Positions 39,032-48,959 of a stretch of 64,000 bases of DNA are shown here, in pieces. The translations under genes were made by a program, and so were the position numbers. The stretch is taken from the NCBI RefSeq assembly GCF_014384965.1, contig NZ_JACRSW010000008.1:49002-113001 (forward strand), read 5' to 3'. The notes under the pieces were generated by a model. That model had not been told where the DNA came from. It was given only the letters and a program-made list of their open reading frames with translations, and searched no databases. The stretch's first letter is position 1; the number at the start of each line of letters is the position of its first letter. This stretch comes from Jutongia hominis (GTDB lineage: Bacteria; Bacillota; Clostridia; Lachnospirales; Lachnospiraceae).

Positions 39032-39382
39032 TTAACTCCTTGTCGGTCCTTTCGGGTCGGGATACCTTTTTTTCTTGCCTTCCATCACATCCGAAAAATC
39101 TTCATCGGGATGTTTTTCATGATAAGCCTTTAAATTTTCCATATATTCTTTCTGCTTTGCCTCCTTTTGGATATCTTTTGCATAAAAGGTCTTTGTCAAA
39201 ACAAAAAGATTACGAAATGCCGCACCGGCACCGAGACACAGCAGAATCGGAAATGCTGCTACAATACCAAACTGCCCATTTATCCAGTATCCTATACCTG
39301 CGCACAAAAAAAGCGGAACCATCATGCTTATACCGATCTGAGTAATCATTACAAGGCTTCGCAAAACTTTTTTATCATTCAT
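39032..39382 (-). CDS. AtpZ/AtpI-like small membrane protein, first gene of the atp operon
   Basis: 116 residues: two membrane helices with the AtpZ-type pattern (GISMMVPLFLCAGIGYWIN, then ILLCLGAGAAFRN), followed by a charged cytoplasmic tail ending DPKGPTRS. AtpZ/AtpI pairs at the head of atp operons are thought to help c-ring assembly or Mg2+ supply. Confidence 0.75.
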   Translation of the reverse strand: MNDKKVLRSLVMITQIGISMMVPLFLCAGIGYWINGQFGIVAAFPILLCLGAGAAFRNLFVLTKTFYAKDIQKEAKQKEYMENLKAYHEKHPDEDFSDVMEGKKKRYPDPKGPTRS

Positions 39383-39489
39383 GATGTTTCCCCACCAACC
39401 TTTTCTTTACCACGTCAGATACTTTGTTGCATCTTATCGGCATTTTTGAGTCTGCACTGCTCGTACAGCTCATTGTTATACACTCTATT

Positions 39490-39518
39490 ATTATAAAATA
39501 TTACATCCAAAAAGTCTA
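39490..39518 (-). promoter_or_regulatory. Putative promoter of the atp operon
   Basis: TAGACT (39518-39513), 17-nt spacer, TATAAT (39495-39490) on the minus strand, about 108 nt before the first atp-operon gene. The -35 matches four of six consensus bases. Confidence 0.55.
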
Positions 39519-39669
39519 TAAAAATCCATTCCGTTTCCGACCATTTTTATCCGGTTTCCGATCATTTTTTTCTTTACATTCTTCTGGCAGGCGATTATAA
39601 TAATTTCAATACAAATTAAGATCTGCAATGTGATCTTAAACTTATCGAGAGAAGAATGGAGAATACAAT

Positions 39670-40170
39670 ATGGAGCAGATACGATTATTTCGAAGACGTT
39701 TCCTGCCTGATGAAGTAACAGAATTAAAGGACGATACCGTTTTATTTCTAAGCGATGACCTGATCCTGACAAAATGGAACGTGTTAAAACCCCGCAAAGA
39801 CATTGCACACGGAATATCCGCATATTTTATTGATCTTGGCGTCAAAGTAAGCAAAGTCTATAATGCCAGTGAAGAATTGGTCTATTGGTATTGTGATATT
39901 GTGGAGCCGGTGATCGACAAAGCCGCTCACACTTATACTTTCAACGATCTTTTGGTCGATGTGCTGATCTATCCGGATGGACGTGTCCGTGTGGTTGATC
40001 TGGATGAGTTTGCTGATATTCTCGAAAAAAATATTCTGACAGAAACACTCGGAATCGCTACGCTTCGTCGTACCGATCACCTCTTGCAGACGATTTATGC
40101 CGGAAATTTTCATACTCTGACCGATAAGATTGATGAGATGGAAAAAACACTTGCGAAAGAAAATGCGTGA
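39670..40170 (+). CDS. DUF402 domain protein
   Basis: 166 residues. The core matches DUF402 (YgaC/Ntdp-like): GISAYFIDLG, WYCDIVEP, FNDLLVDVLIYPDGRVRVVDLDEF with its acidic metal-ligand residues. Some members hydrolyse nucleoside triphosphates or diphosphates; substrate here is unknown. ATG 39670 follows GAGAGAAGAATGGAG. Divergent from the atp operon. Confidence 0.85.
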   Translation: MEQIRLFRRRFLPDEVTELKDDTVLFLSDDLILTKWNVLKPRKDIAHGISAYFIDLGVKVSKVYNASEELVYWYCDIVEPVIDKAAHTYTFNDLLVDVLIYPDGRVRVVDLDEFADILEKNILTETLGIATLRRTDHLLQTIYAGNFHTLTDKIDEMEKTLAKENA

Positions 40171-40259
40171 TATGTGATAATTTTTCAACTGTTATCTGAT
40201 CAAAAAGCCAATGAACGGATCTGACACGCTGCCTTTCCGGATCTTAGCAAAAAATACCA

Positions 40260-40323
40260 GAAAAGCAGATTTCAAATCGAGATCATCTTGATCTCTGTGT
40301 TTGAAATCTGCTTTTCTTTTTTT
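40260..40323. terminator. Strong bidirectional terminator
   Basis: A 16-bp stem (AAAAGCAGATTTCAAA / TTTGAAATCTGCTTTT) with an inner GAGATCA/TGATCTC stem, T run on the plus strand and A-rich left side. Ends DUF402 and may also stop minus-strand transcripts from serS. Confidence 0.8.
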
Positions 40324-40445
40324 AGTGAAAAGACTATCTGCTATTAACACATACAGCATTGCTAAGCCGCAAAAACCGTTAATAGCTTACAGCATTCCCC
40401 ATCACTCTATATTTTACGCATTGATTGGCATTGTTTGTATCTGTC

Positions 40446-41741
40446 TTAGTTTTTCTTTGTAGGAACTAAAACTTCTTTTCCACCCATATATGGTCTAAGC
40501 ACTTCAGGAATACGAACCGAACCGTCTGCCTGTAAGTTATTCTCTAAGAATGCGATCAGCATACGTGGCGGTGCTACTACTGTATTGTTCAATGTATTCG
40601 CAAAATGCTTGCTTCCATCCTCAGCACGCACACGGATCTGTAAACGTCTTGCCTGTGCGTCACCAAGATTCGAACAACTTCCTACTTCGAAATACTTCTT
40701 CTGACGTGGAGACCATGCTTCTACATCACATGATTTCACTTTCAGATCGGCAAGATCACCGGAACAGCACTCTAATGTACGAACCGGGATATCAAGGCTT
40801 CTAAACAGCTCTACTGTGTTCTTCCACATGATATCATACCATTTCATAGCGTCTTCCGGCTCACAGACTACGATCATTTCCTGCTTCTCAAACTGATGAA
40901 TACGATATACGCCACGTTCCTCGATACCATGAGCACCTTTTTCCTTACGGAAACACGGTGAATAAGATGTCAAAGTCTTTGGAAGCTCTTTTGCATCTGT
41001 GATCGTATCGATAAATTTACCAATCATCGAATGCTCACTTGTACCGATCAGATAGAGGTCTTCCCCTTCAATCTTATACATCATGGCATCCATCTCAGCA
41101 AAGCTCATAACACCTGTTACGACATTACTGCGGATCATATATGGAGGGATACAATAAGTAAATCCCTTGTCGATCATGAAATCTCTTGCGTATGAAATCA
41201 CTGCAGAATGTAATCTTGCCACATCACCCATCAGATAATAGAAACCATTTCCGGCTACTTTACCTGCTGCATCAATGTCTAATCCGCTAAGGCTTTCCAT
41301 GATTTCTGCATGGTATGGAATTTCAAAATCAGGCACAACCGGCTCACCAAACTTCTCAATCTCAACATTCTGGCTGTCATCTTTACCGATCGGAACACTC
41401 GGATCAATGATATTCGGAATGACCATCATGATCTTTTTGACTTTTTCCTGTAATTCTTTTTCTTTTACGGAAAGTTCTTCCAAGCGCTGTGCATTCTTTG
41501 CCACTTCCTGCTTCTTTGCTTCTGCTTCTTCTTTCTTGCCCTGTCCCATTAAAGCACCGATCTCTTTTGATACTTTCTTGCGTGAAGCGCGAAGCTCATC
41601 TGCCTCCTGCTGTGTCTTACGGGCTTCTGCGTCCAATTCAATGACTTCGTCTACTAAAGGAAGCTTATCGTCCTGAAACTTGTTCTTAATATTCTGTTTT
41701 ACTACATCTGGATTTTCTCTTAAAAACTTAATATCTAACAT
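40446..41741 (-). CDS. serS: Seryl-tRNA synthetase
   Basis: 431 residues, class II synthetase. Coiled-coil tRNA-binding arm (about 30-105), motif 2 FRKEKGAHGIEERGVYRIHQFEKQE, and motif 3 near NTLNNTVVAPPRMLIAFLEN. ATG 41741 follows AAGGAG; the longer frame adds 38 residues without a ribosome site. I looked for a T-box leader upstream and did not find the conserved antiterminator sequence. Confidence 0.97.
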   Translation of the reverse strand: MLDIKFLRENPDVVKQNIKNKFQDDKLPLVDEVIELDAEARKTQQEADELRASRKKVSKEIGALMGQGKKEEAEAKKQEVAKNAQRLEELSVKEKELQEKVKKIMMVIPNIIDPSVPIGKDDSQNVEIEKFGEPVVPDFEIPYHAEIMESLSGLDIDAAGKVAGNGFYYLMGDVARLHSAVISYARDFMIDKGFTYCIPPYMIRSNVVTGVMSFAEMDAMMYKIEGEDLYLIGTSEHSMIGKFIDTITDAKELPKTLTSYSPCFRKEKGAHGIEERGVYRIHQFEKQEMIVVCEPEDAMKWYDIMWKNTVELFRSLDIPVRTLECCSGDLADLKVKSCDVEAWSPRQKKYFEVGSCSNLGDAQARRLQIRVRAEDGSKHFANTLNNTVVAPPRMLIAFLENNLQADGSVRIPEVLRPYMGGKEVLVPTKKN

Positions 41742-42014
41742 CCTTTTTTGTCTCCTTATATTATGGCATACTGCCTTTTTCTTTTCCTGCCTTTTCTTTC
41801 TTAGATCAAAATAACAAATGCTTGTTCTTATACCATCTAAAACAAGACCTGACACTTTGATCCTGTATCAGAAACTACATTTCTTTATTTTACACAGATT
41901 TCATAGAGATTGCAAGCATGCTGACAACATAGGTTATCGGGTATTATTCCATGTACCGACACAGTCAGCGGTATGCTTACATTCCATACATCCATCAAGT
42001 GGATATCCCACGGT

Positions 42015-42830
42015 TTATTCTGTGATCAGAATTGCCCAGTATCCTGTTGCAGTCGCTTCATTATAACAATAACCAACCGCAATCTTTTTGACTTCTGACG
42101 AGAAGATATTTTCAGCACGATTCACATCTGTCATGGCTTTTGTCAGAACCTCTTCGAGATTTGTCGTTCCGGTATAAATGTCTTCTGTTGCATATTCGCA
42201 ATCATATGATGCATCTTCAAGAACAGTCTGGAACTCTCTTCCATCCGGTCTTGTATGACCAAAGGACTGTGCTAATTCCTGTGCTCTGGTATCGGCGGCT
42301 TTACACAAAGCTGCATCCGATGTTAGAGCTGTAAGTCCGCGATTCTGACGTTCTGTGTTGATACTGTTCAACGCCGCTGTCGTTGCTTCAGTTAAGCTTT
42401 CTGTCGTGGTATTTGTCGTGGTTGTCGTTTTCTTCGTTGACTTCTTTGCAGCTTTTTTATAGATGTTGATCTTAACCGCTTTAGAATATTTACCGCGTGA
42501 AATGCGATATCCTCTTGTACGATAGCCGCGTACTTTCACATAATATGTCTTGTTCGCTTTTAAGCCCGTAATCTTATAATATTGTGTACGTGTTGCCATC
42601 AAAAGCTTATAACTGCCATGCTTTGATGCCGATAAATAGACCTGATAACCGGTTGCTTTTGATTTGGATATTTTGATCGTCGCTTCTTTCTTCGTACGTT
42701 TTGTTACGCGTACGGTCGGACGTGAGGCGGCTTTTGCACTTTTTGTTTCCATGCTGCATACAGTACATAACAAAAATGCCATTGCTACTAACATAATCCT
42801 GCGTAAATACTTTTTCCCGTTTTCCATCAT
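42015..42830 (-). CDS. Secreted CAP-domain protein with FN3-like domain
   Basis: 271 residues. Signal peptide (1-34), an FN3-like domain with YYKITGLKANKTYYVKVRGY, a Lys/Thr-rich linker, then a CAP/SCP domain: LNSINTERQNRGLTALTSD, AQELAQSFGHTRPDGREF and the C-terminal VGYCYNEATATGYWAILITE. CAP proteins (YkwD-type in Bacillus) are extracellular; function is not settled. Own transcription unit between serS and the GGDEF/EAL gene. Confidence 0.88.
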   Translation of the reverse strand: MMENGKKYLRRIMLVAMAFLLCTVCSMETKSAKAASRPTVRVTKRTKKEATIKISKSKATGYQVYLSASKHGSYKLLMATRTQYYKITGLKANKTYYVKVRGYRTRGYRISRGKYSKAVKINIYKKAAKKSTKKTTTTTNTTTESLTEATTAALNSINTERQNRGLTALTSDAALCKAADTRAQELAQSFGHTRPDGREFQTVLEDASYDCEYATEDIYTGTTNLEEVLTKAMTDVNRAENIFSSEVKKIAVGYCYNEATATGYWAILITE

Positions 42831-43015
42831 TCCATTTCCTTTCTTTTTTATTCATGTGAAAACTTGCATTTTTCACATAATTTACTGATACATCCTGCAT
42901 CCATTGTCCTGTTTTTATTGCAATCCCTCAACAAAAGCCAAGCCAACACCCGGTCAGAAACCTTCTCGTTTTCATAATACTCTTTGTTCCCAAATACCCT
43001 CTGTTTCATTTTCTC

Positions 43016-43048
43016 AAAAAAAGCAACGTCAACACGTTGCCTTTTTTC
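43016..43048. terminator. Bidirectional terminator
   Basis: GCAACGT / ACGTTGC hairpin with T runs on both strands. Ends the GGDEF/EAL gene on the minus strand. Confidence 0.8.
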
Positions 43049-43107
43049 CGGCTCTTTTCATTCCGTACAGCGACATTATATTTTCGATATACGGATCGTT
43101 TGACATA

Positions 43108-45627
43108 CTAATTGTCTAAGAAGCATTTTTCATATACTTCATTACGGACTGCTCCATAATAGATCTCGCCTTCCAGTATATCACAACCAATCGAACGTGC
43201 AATATCTTCCTGCAGCTTTGTGTGGATTCCGCCACATGCAACTGTCAGATCCATTTCTTTTACCATCTCTACGATCTTTTTCAAAATGATATGTTCTTTC
43301 TTGTCTGAAATATCCTGTTTGAAATATTCGCCATGAAATTTAATTCCCGCAATCGGAAGACTGCGCAACGAATGAATCGCTGTGTGATCTGAACCAAAAT
43401 GACTGATAAAAACTTTATACCCTCTTCGATCTAAATCCTCCAATGCCATTTGCAGATTCGTTGTCATGTCCTTAAAACAATGTTCCTGCATTTCCAAAAT
43501 AATATCTTTTGGTTCAAGATTATTTTCACGAATCGTTTCATCTATTTTCTCTACTGCATTCTGTAAACAGAGCTGGCTTGCCGTAATATCGATGGAAATC
43601 GGCTTGATCTTATAACCTTTTGATTTCCATACTCCCTGGCTGCAGCATACATTCGAAAGGACATAGAAGAATAGCTGCTGTATTTCTTCACTGCGATCAA
43701 TATAACGACGCAGATCCTCTAATGAGAGATAAGAACCATTCTGCATCTGAATCTGAGGAATCGCCTTACAACCGATCACATTATCCCGATTCTTGTAAAT
43801 ACGGGGCAGGTAGCAGATTTCAATTGATTGCTCCATCATCGCCGTGCCAATTTCGGAAATGACTTCTTCTTCTAAGAACTGGTTTCTTTGCAATTCTTCC
43901 GTATAGATCGAATAATGATTTCCACGAGTACCTTTGATACTTCTCCTTGCCAGATCCGCACATTCTAACATCTTGTCAAGATCCTGCTCGCCCGGTTTTA
44001 CCAGATAGATACCGCTTGTCGTTCCGTATGTATTATAACTAAGCTCTTTTTCCCTTTCTTTTTGCACACGAAGCATATGGGAAACTCTCTTCAAAAGTTC
44101 ACCGTGCTTTTCATATTTGAAAAAGACGACGAAATAATCTCCATTGATACGGGAACACATATTATCATATGCCATATGCTTGCATAACAGTTTTGCAAAA
44201 CTTATCAAAAGTTCGTTTCCGATCGAAATTCCATAATGATAGGTCAGTCTTTGAAAGCCGTCAATATCACAGCACAGAATACCGTATTTTTCTTCTTTGT
44301 TATTTTTCAAAATGTTACGCGTCCGTTCGATCCATTCCTGATAAGGCATGCTTCCCGTCACAACATCTTTGACTTTCTCCTGTGCCATTTCAGCAATCTT
44401 TAAGACTTTTCCTACAGTCCCGGATACAAGGGAAACAGCAGGCTCTTGCGACACAATGAAAGAGCGGTCATCCAAAAAACGAGTTTCTCCATAAATTTTT
44501 TCCGGCATGCCTGTCTCTTCTGTACCAACTGTAATTGCATACACTTCAGTCGGATGATAATTTCCCTTGCTGTCTTTTACTTTGAAAACACCCTTAGCTT
44601 TACCGATTTTACGCATCCGTTCATCAAAAAAAGAACAGAGTGCATCCAAATCGTCAGGATGTACCGTCGGACCTAATGTTTCTCTGGTAAAAGCATTTTT
44701 CAGTTCTCTTTCTCTGGAATAGGTGCCATCTATATAGCCATTGCGATATAGCTTTTTAGATATTATATGATACGTCCACTCTGTTTCCTTCATATACTCC
44801 AGAAGATAACCGGATCTGCGAAGACTGTCTTCCATTTTTTGTTCCAGTTTTTTCTTAGATGTAATATCCATAATGATACAAAGATAAACAACTTCACCAT
44901 CCAGATCATCCACACGACATCCATTTACATATGACCAGCGTACTTCACCGTTTTTGGCAATGATACGATATTCAAAGCTGATTGTCCCACCATTGTCTAC
45001 CGCTGCACGAATCATGTGCACTACTCTTTCCACATCTTGATCATAAATAACTTTATCGCAATGATTTCCAAACAAAGAGAAATACTCCGAACGACTATAA
45101 CCCGCCAAACGATAAAAGCCATCATTGGAATATAAAATGGAAAAATCAGAAATCCGAATCTTGATCACGCCACCCGGAACATTATTTGTTATGAGATCAA
45201 CTTGTCTTTTTGCATCATAAACTTCTGCTAATGTCCGTCTCTGCTGCGTCACATCCATTGCCGAGCAATAATAACACATCTTGTCATTTCGAACGAATGG
45301 ACTTGCTGTCATCGACAAAAAACGAACTACACCATCTTTGCGTTTGATACGATATTCCAAATGGATATGGCCACCTGCTACAGACTGCCTTGCGATCAGA
45401 TTAGATATCTTTTGTTTTTCTTCCGGCAAAATCAGCTCCTTTAGTTTATTCTCAAATTGATCGGCAAACTCCTCTTTCGTATAACGCAAGATCTGATAAA
45501 ATTTCGGATTGGCATATACAACTTTAAACTCCATTCCCTGTTCTAAAACAAACGTTGCACACTCTGAATATTCCAGTAAATTTCTTAATTCTTCCTCGCT
45601 CATCTGTGGTTCTTCTATTTTCCCCAT
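43108..45627 (-). CDS. PAS-GGDEF-EAL protein with degenerate catalytic motifs
   Basis: 839 residues, cytoplasmic. Two clear PAS domains (about 10-115 and 135-240), a third PAS-like region (about 265-370), then GGDEF (about 425-555) and EAL (about 580-825) domains. The GGDEF signature reads NGDYF. In the EAL domain the EAL motif reads KAIPQ, the ELTES position reads ILEMQEH, the DDFGTG loop is SHFGSDHT, and the lysine motif region is CGGIHT. Most metal and catalytic residues are gone, so it is probably a c-di-GMP sensor or scaffold. ATG 45627 follows AAGGGGTG. Confidence 0.87.
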   Translation of the reverse strand: MGKIEEPQMSEEELRNLLEYSECATFVLEQGMEFKVVYANPKFYQILRYTKEEFADQFENKLKELILPEEKQKISNLIARQSVAGGHIHLEYRIKRKDGVVRFLSMTASPFVRNDKMCYYCSAMDVTQQRRTLAEVYDAKRQVDLITNNVPGGVIKIRISDFSILYSNDGFYRLAGYSRSEYFSLFGNHCDKVIYDQDVERVVHMIRAAVDNGGTISFEYRIIAKNGEVRWSYVNGCRVDDLDGEVVYLCIIMDITSKKKLEQKMEDSLRRSGYLLEYMKETEWTYHIISKKLYRNGYIDGTYSRERELKNAFTRETLGPTVHPDDLDALCSFFDERMRKIGKAKGVFKVKDSKGNYHPTEVYAITVGTEETGMPEKIYGETRFLDDRSFIVSQEPAVSLVSGTVGKVLKIAEMAQEKVKDVVTGSMPYQEWIERTRNILKNNKEEKYGILCCDIDGFQRLTYHYGISIGNELLISFAKLLCKHMAYDNMCSRINGDYFVVFFKYEKHGELLKRVSHMLRVQKEREKELSYNTYGTTSGIYLVKPGEQDLDKMLECADLARRSIKGTRGNHYSIYTEELQRNQFLEEEVISEIGTAMMEQSIEICYLPRIYKNRDNVIGCKAIPQIQMQNGSYLSLEDLRRYIDRSEEIQQLFFYVLSNVCCSQGVWKSKGYKIKPISIDITASQLCLQNAVEKIDETIRENNLEPKDIILEMQEHCFKDMTTNLQMALEDLDRRGYKVFISHFGSDHTAIHSLRSLPIAGIKFHGEYFKQDISDKKEHIILKKIVEMVKEMDLTVACGGIHTKLQEDIARSIGCDILEGEIYYGAVRNEVYEKCFLDN

Positions 45628-45736
45628 GGATATCACCCCTTATCCTTTCAAGCAGATGTTGGCATCCCGCTTTGTTGCACATTTATAAATTCATATGGAT
45701 ATATCAAATGTCACATATTATTATTTTTCTCTTGTT

Positions 45737-46900
45737 TTATAATTCACATGGACCGGAGCCGATCTCTACGACATAAAAATCTGCTGCATAGCCGATCGTT
45801 TCCTTATAAGTTTTACCAACCTGATCAATAAATCGGTCCACTGCCTCATCTTTCACAATGCTGACCGTACATCCGCCAAAGCCTGCGCCTGTCATACGGG
45901 ATCCGATCACACCGTCAATCTTCCATGCTGCTTCTACTAACGTATCCAGCTCCTCACCCGTTACTTCATAATCATCACGCAATGATACATGAGACTCATT
46001 CATCAATTTACCAAACAATGCAATATCATTTGCCTTCAATGCTTCTACTGCCTTGATCGTACGCTGGTTCTCATAAACGGCATGTTTGGCTCTCTTTCTT
46101 CGATCTTCATCTTTGATCGCCATTTTCACACTTTCAAACTGTTCTTCTGTCAGATCACCAAGTGTTTCAATTCCCATTCCTGACTGGATCTCAGATAAAG
46201 CCATCTCACATTCACTGCGACGCTCATTGTATTTTGAGCTGCCAAGTCCGCGCTTCTTGTTACTGCATGAAATGACAATCTTTGCTCCTTGTAATTTGAC
46301 CGGAGCATATTCATATTCCAATGTTGCTGTATCTAAAAAGATTGCATTATCTTTCTTACCCATTGCGATCGCAAACTGATCCATAATACCGCAATTTACA
46401 CCATTGAAATTATTTTCTGAAAACTGCCCGATCAACGCAAGATCCTGATTGCTGACATCAAATCCATATAATGATTTCAAGATAAAACCGGTTACTACTT
46501 CTACGGAAGCAGAAGAAGAAAGTCCCGAACCATTTGGAATATTTCCGTTCAAAAGGATATCCAGACCACAATCCAGATGCATTCCTCTTTCACCGAATGC
46601 CCACATCACACCCTTTGGATAGTTTGTCCATCCTGCTTCTTTCATTGGCTTTAATTCATCTAAAGACGACTCAATAATTCCAAGATGCTCAAAATTCATT
46701 GAGAAGAAACGAAGCTTTCTGTCATTTCTCTTTCTCGCTACTGCATAAGTACCGATCGTCAATGCGCACGGAAATACATGACCTCCGTTGTAGTCTGTAT
46801 GTTCTCCGATCAAATTCACACGTCCGGGTGCGAAAAATGCTCTTGCACCTTCTGTAGTTCCATATACTTCACCGAATTTTTTAAGAATAATATCTTTCAT
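45737..46900 (-). CDS. galK: Galactokinase
   Basis: 387 residues, GHMP kinase. N-terminal galactose signature GRVNLIGEHTDYNGGHVFP, ATP loop NGSGLSSSASVEV, and C-terminal RMTGAGFGGCTVSIV. Phosphorylates galactose at C1 (Leloir pathway). AAGGAG before the ATG. No galT or galE is adjacent, so it is an isolated gal gene here. Confidence 0.96.
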   Translation of the reverse strand: MKDIILKKFGEVYGTTEGARAFFAPGRVNLIGEHTDYNGGHVFPCALTIGTYAVARKRNDRKLRFFSMNFEHLGIIESSLDELKPMKEAGWTNYPKGVMWAFGERGMHLDCGLDILLNGNIPNGSGLSSSASVEVVTGFILKSLYGFDVSNQDLALIGQFSENNFNGVNCGIMDQFAIAMGKKDNAIFLDTATLEYEYAPVKLQGAKIVISCSNKKRGLGSSKYNERRSECEMALSEIQSGMGIETLGDLTEEQFESVKMAIKDEDRRKRAKHAVYENQRTIKAVEALKANDIALFGKLMNESHVSLRDDYEVTGEELDTLVEAAWKIDGVIGSRMTGAGFGGCTVSIVKDEAVDRFIDQVGKTYKETIGYAADFYVVEIGSGPCEL

Positions 46901-47635
46901 GCCTGCTCTCCTTTGCGACTATATATTTTAAATTATATTTTTGTCTTTTTCGTGTTGTGATGCAATCTATTCTGATTGCTATAATAATAGTATAACAACT
47001 CAATTATTATTGTACATGAATACATACGGAGTTTCAAGCACTATATACAGGCTCTCTATATATGGATATATACGCACTCTATGTATATGAGGTTCATCTT
47101 TCAGATGCAGAGCATAGTTGTCCTTCTTTGCGGAATTTTGCAGGAATCTGGTGTTGGAATGTATTCGGAGTTTGCCGGATTTTCCAGATAGGTAATATTA
47201 CTGGATAGATAATATTATATTACATATATAAATGTTATTGGTGATGCTTAAAAGTATTATATATATGATATGCAAAAAACAGGCAAACATTGTTGTGTTG
47301 TCTGGGATATGTGATATGCTGTCAGGAATATGCTATCGGTGATATACTGTCAGGAATATGCTATCGGCGCTATGCTGTCGGTGATATATTATTGGGTGAA
47401 ACTCTATTTTACAGATATATGTAACTTACCAACTGTTCCATAAAGTCAGAAAAATCAAGGCTTTTGTTGAACATATACTAAAAAGAATAGAGAATAAAAC
47501 AGAGGGATCAGTTAGTGATGGTTATCACTTGATGGAACGATGGACGGATAGATTTATAAATATATATTTAGTTTTTAGTCAAATAATTTTTAATTAATAG
47601 GGGATTATGGGTTCACTGTATAATTGGTACTAAGA
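46901..47635. other. 735-bp non-coding region upstream of galK
   Basis: No supported gene. AT-rich; contains TATATA-rich runs at 47040-47100 and a 28-bp tandem repeat at 47313-47390. It must hold the galK promoter near its left end, but I cannot place it with confidence. Confidence 0.6.
47313..47390. repeat. 28-bp tandem repeat
   Basis: Units 47313-47340 and 47341-47368 match at all but two or three positions (GATATGCTGTCAGGAATATG then CTATCGGT); a third partial unit follows. Sub-units ATGCT[A/G]TC[A/G]G recur. Non-coding. Confidence 0.85.
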
Positions 47636-48157
47636 TTAATTGATACAATTTGCAGTGGATTTGCTGTGTGTTTTGTGCTGAATCCACATCTGTATAATCA
47701 GGAATAGACATACACCAACAGCAGCCCCTGTACTGTCAAGCAGTACATCTGCTACTCTTCCACTTCTTCCCGGCACAAAAAGCTGATGAAACTCATCTGT
47801 CATTGCATAGAAAGCACTTCCTATCCATGCAGCCAGATACAGTTTTTTATGTTCCTGTACTTTATTTCCCTGCTTTTTTCTTTCCTTTGCATTTGTAATA
47901 AATGATCCTGTGATCAAAAATCCAAGCAATGCATATTCCATCGCGTGAGCTGATTTGCGAATCGGAAAATCTACTTTTTGCGCAAAAGCAAGCTGTCTTG
48001 TACTGTTCCATTGGTCAAATCCCGGCACAAAAACTTCACCGATCTTCATGCCGATATAGTGACTGTCACCGGTAGAAGTCACACCATTTCTTGCTGAAAA
48101 ACAAAAGATTGTAATCATCCAGATGATCGTCAATATAATATATATTTTTCTTTTCAT
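47636..48157 (-). CDS. VanZ-family membrane protein
   Basis: 173 residues, four to five helices. VanZ hallmarks: FCFSARNG near the N-terminus, IRKSAHAMEYALLGFL and YAMTDEFHQLFVPGRSGRVADVLLDSTGAAVG. Named after the teicoplanin-resistance accessory protein, but most members are uncharacterised chromosomal envelope proteins; no van cluster is here. Confidence 0.92.
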   Translation of the reverse strand: MKRKIYIILTIIWMITIFCFSARNGVTSTGDSHYIGMKIGEVFVPGFDQWNSTRQLAFAQKVDFPIRKSAHAMEYALLGFLITGSFITNAKERKKQGNKVQEHKKLYLAAWIGSAFYAMTDEFHQLFVPGRSGRVADVLLDSTGAAVGVCLFLIIQMWIQHKTHSKSTANCIN

Positions 48158-48320
48158 TTTACTGAGCCATTTCTTTTTTATTAAGATGCTAAATGGTCAT
48201 TTTCCTTTTTCTTAAATAATCAAATGACCTTCCTCACAATATAGTTTTTTCTATTACAACATTCTGACAAAATAGTATCACTGATAGATATTATGAATAA
48301 ACTTTTGTATCATTGCTACT

Positions 48321-48791
48321 TTAAATTTCCCGATGTGTTTTACGTACATATTCTAAAAAGCCGGTACAGCCTTCTACCACATCATCATACGTTGCATCAA
48401 AGTTTCCGGTGTACCACGGATCTGCAATTTCCTGCCCTGCACGTTTTGTATAATCTAAAAGCAATGCCATTTTTCCTTCCGGATCGCCACCTACGATCCG
48501 AAGCATGTTTTTCATATTCCAATGATCCATTCCAATCAGATAATCAAATTCTTCATAATCACTTCGTCGCAACTGACTCGCACGATGGGCAAGCACCGGA
48601 ACGCCTACTTCGCGCAGCTTTTGAACGGTACCGTAGTGTGGACCATTGCCAATCTCTTCGGTACTGGTCGCTTTGGAATCGACCAGAAATTTGTCCGCTA
48701 AGTTCTGACGGTTGATCATGTCCTGGAAAACGAATTGTGCCATGGTGGAACGGCAGATATTACCGTGGCAGATGAATAATACTTTTATCAT
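48321..48791 (-). CDS. Low-molecular-weight protein-tyrosine phosphatase
   Basis: 156 residues. Catalytic P-loop CHGNICRS (Cys8, Arg14) at the N-terminus and the general acid in IADPWYTG. Dephosphorylates phosphotyrosine proteins, often linked with polysaccharide export. ATG 48791 follows AAGGAG; the frame runs 38 codons further without a ribosome site. This is the last chromosomal-core gene before the accessory island. Confidence 0.93.
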   Translation of the reverse strand: MIKVLFICHGNICRSTMAQFVFQDMINRQNLADKFLVDSKATSTEEIGNGPHYGTVQKLREVGVPVLAHRASQLRRSDYEEFDYLIGMDHWNMKNMLRIVGGDPEGKMALLLDYTKRAGQEIADPWYTGNFDATYDDVVEGCTGFLEYVRKTHREI

Positions 48792-48959
48792 AGTTTTGTT
48801 TCTCCTTCTTTTGCCCCGGAATGCCCTGTTTTGCAAGGGATTTCGGGGATTTGTGAAATGTGTGTATTGGCTGACATCTTGGCAAAATAGGGCAAGATGA
48901 AGCAAGTTGTTGTGGGCTGTTAGTAGTAAAGTTGGTAGTAAAACGGGATTTGGTTACTA

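Noticed and set aside
41742..42014. T-box leader for serS
   Set aside because: No conserved antiterminator sequence or specifier loop could be found, and the gap lacks a terminator before the gene.
47313..47390. Tandem repeat as a small CRISPR array
   Set aside because: Units abut with no unique spacers and no cas genes are in the window.
45737..47635. A complete gal operon around galK
   Set aside because: No galT, galE or transporter is adjacent; galK is alone.
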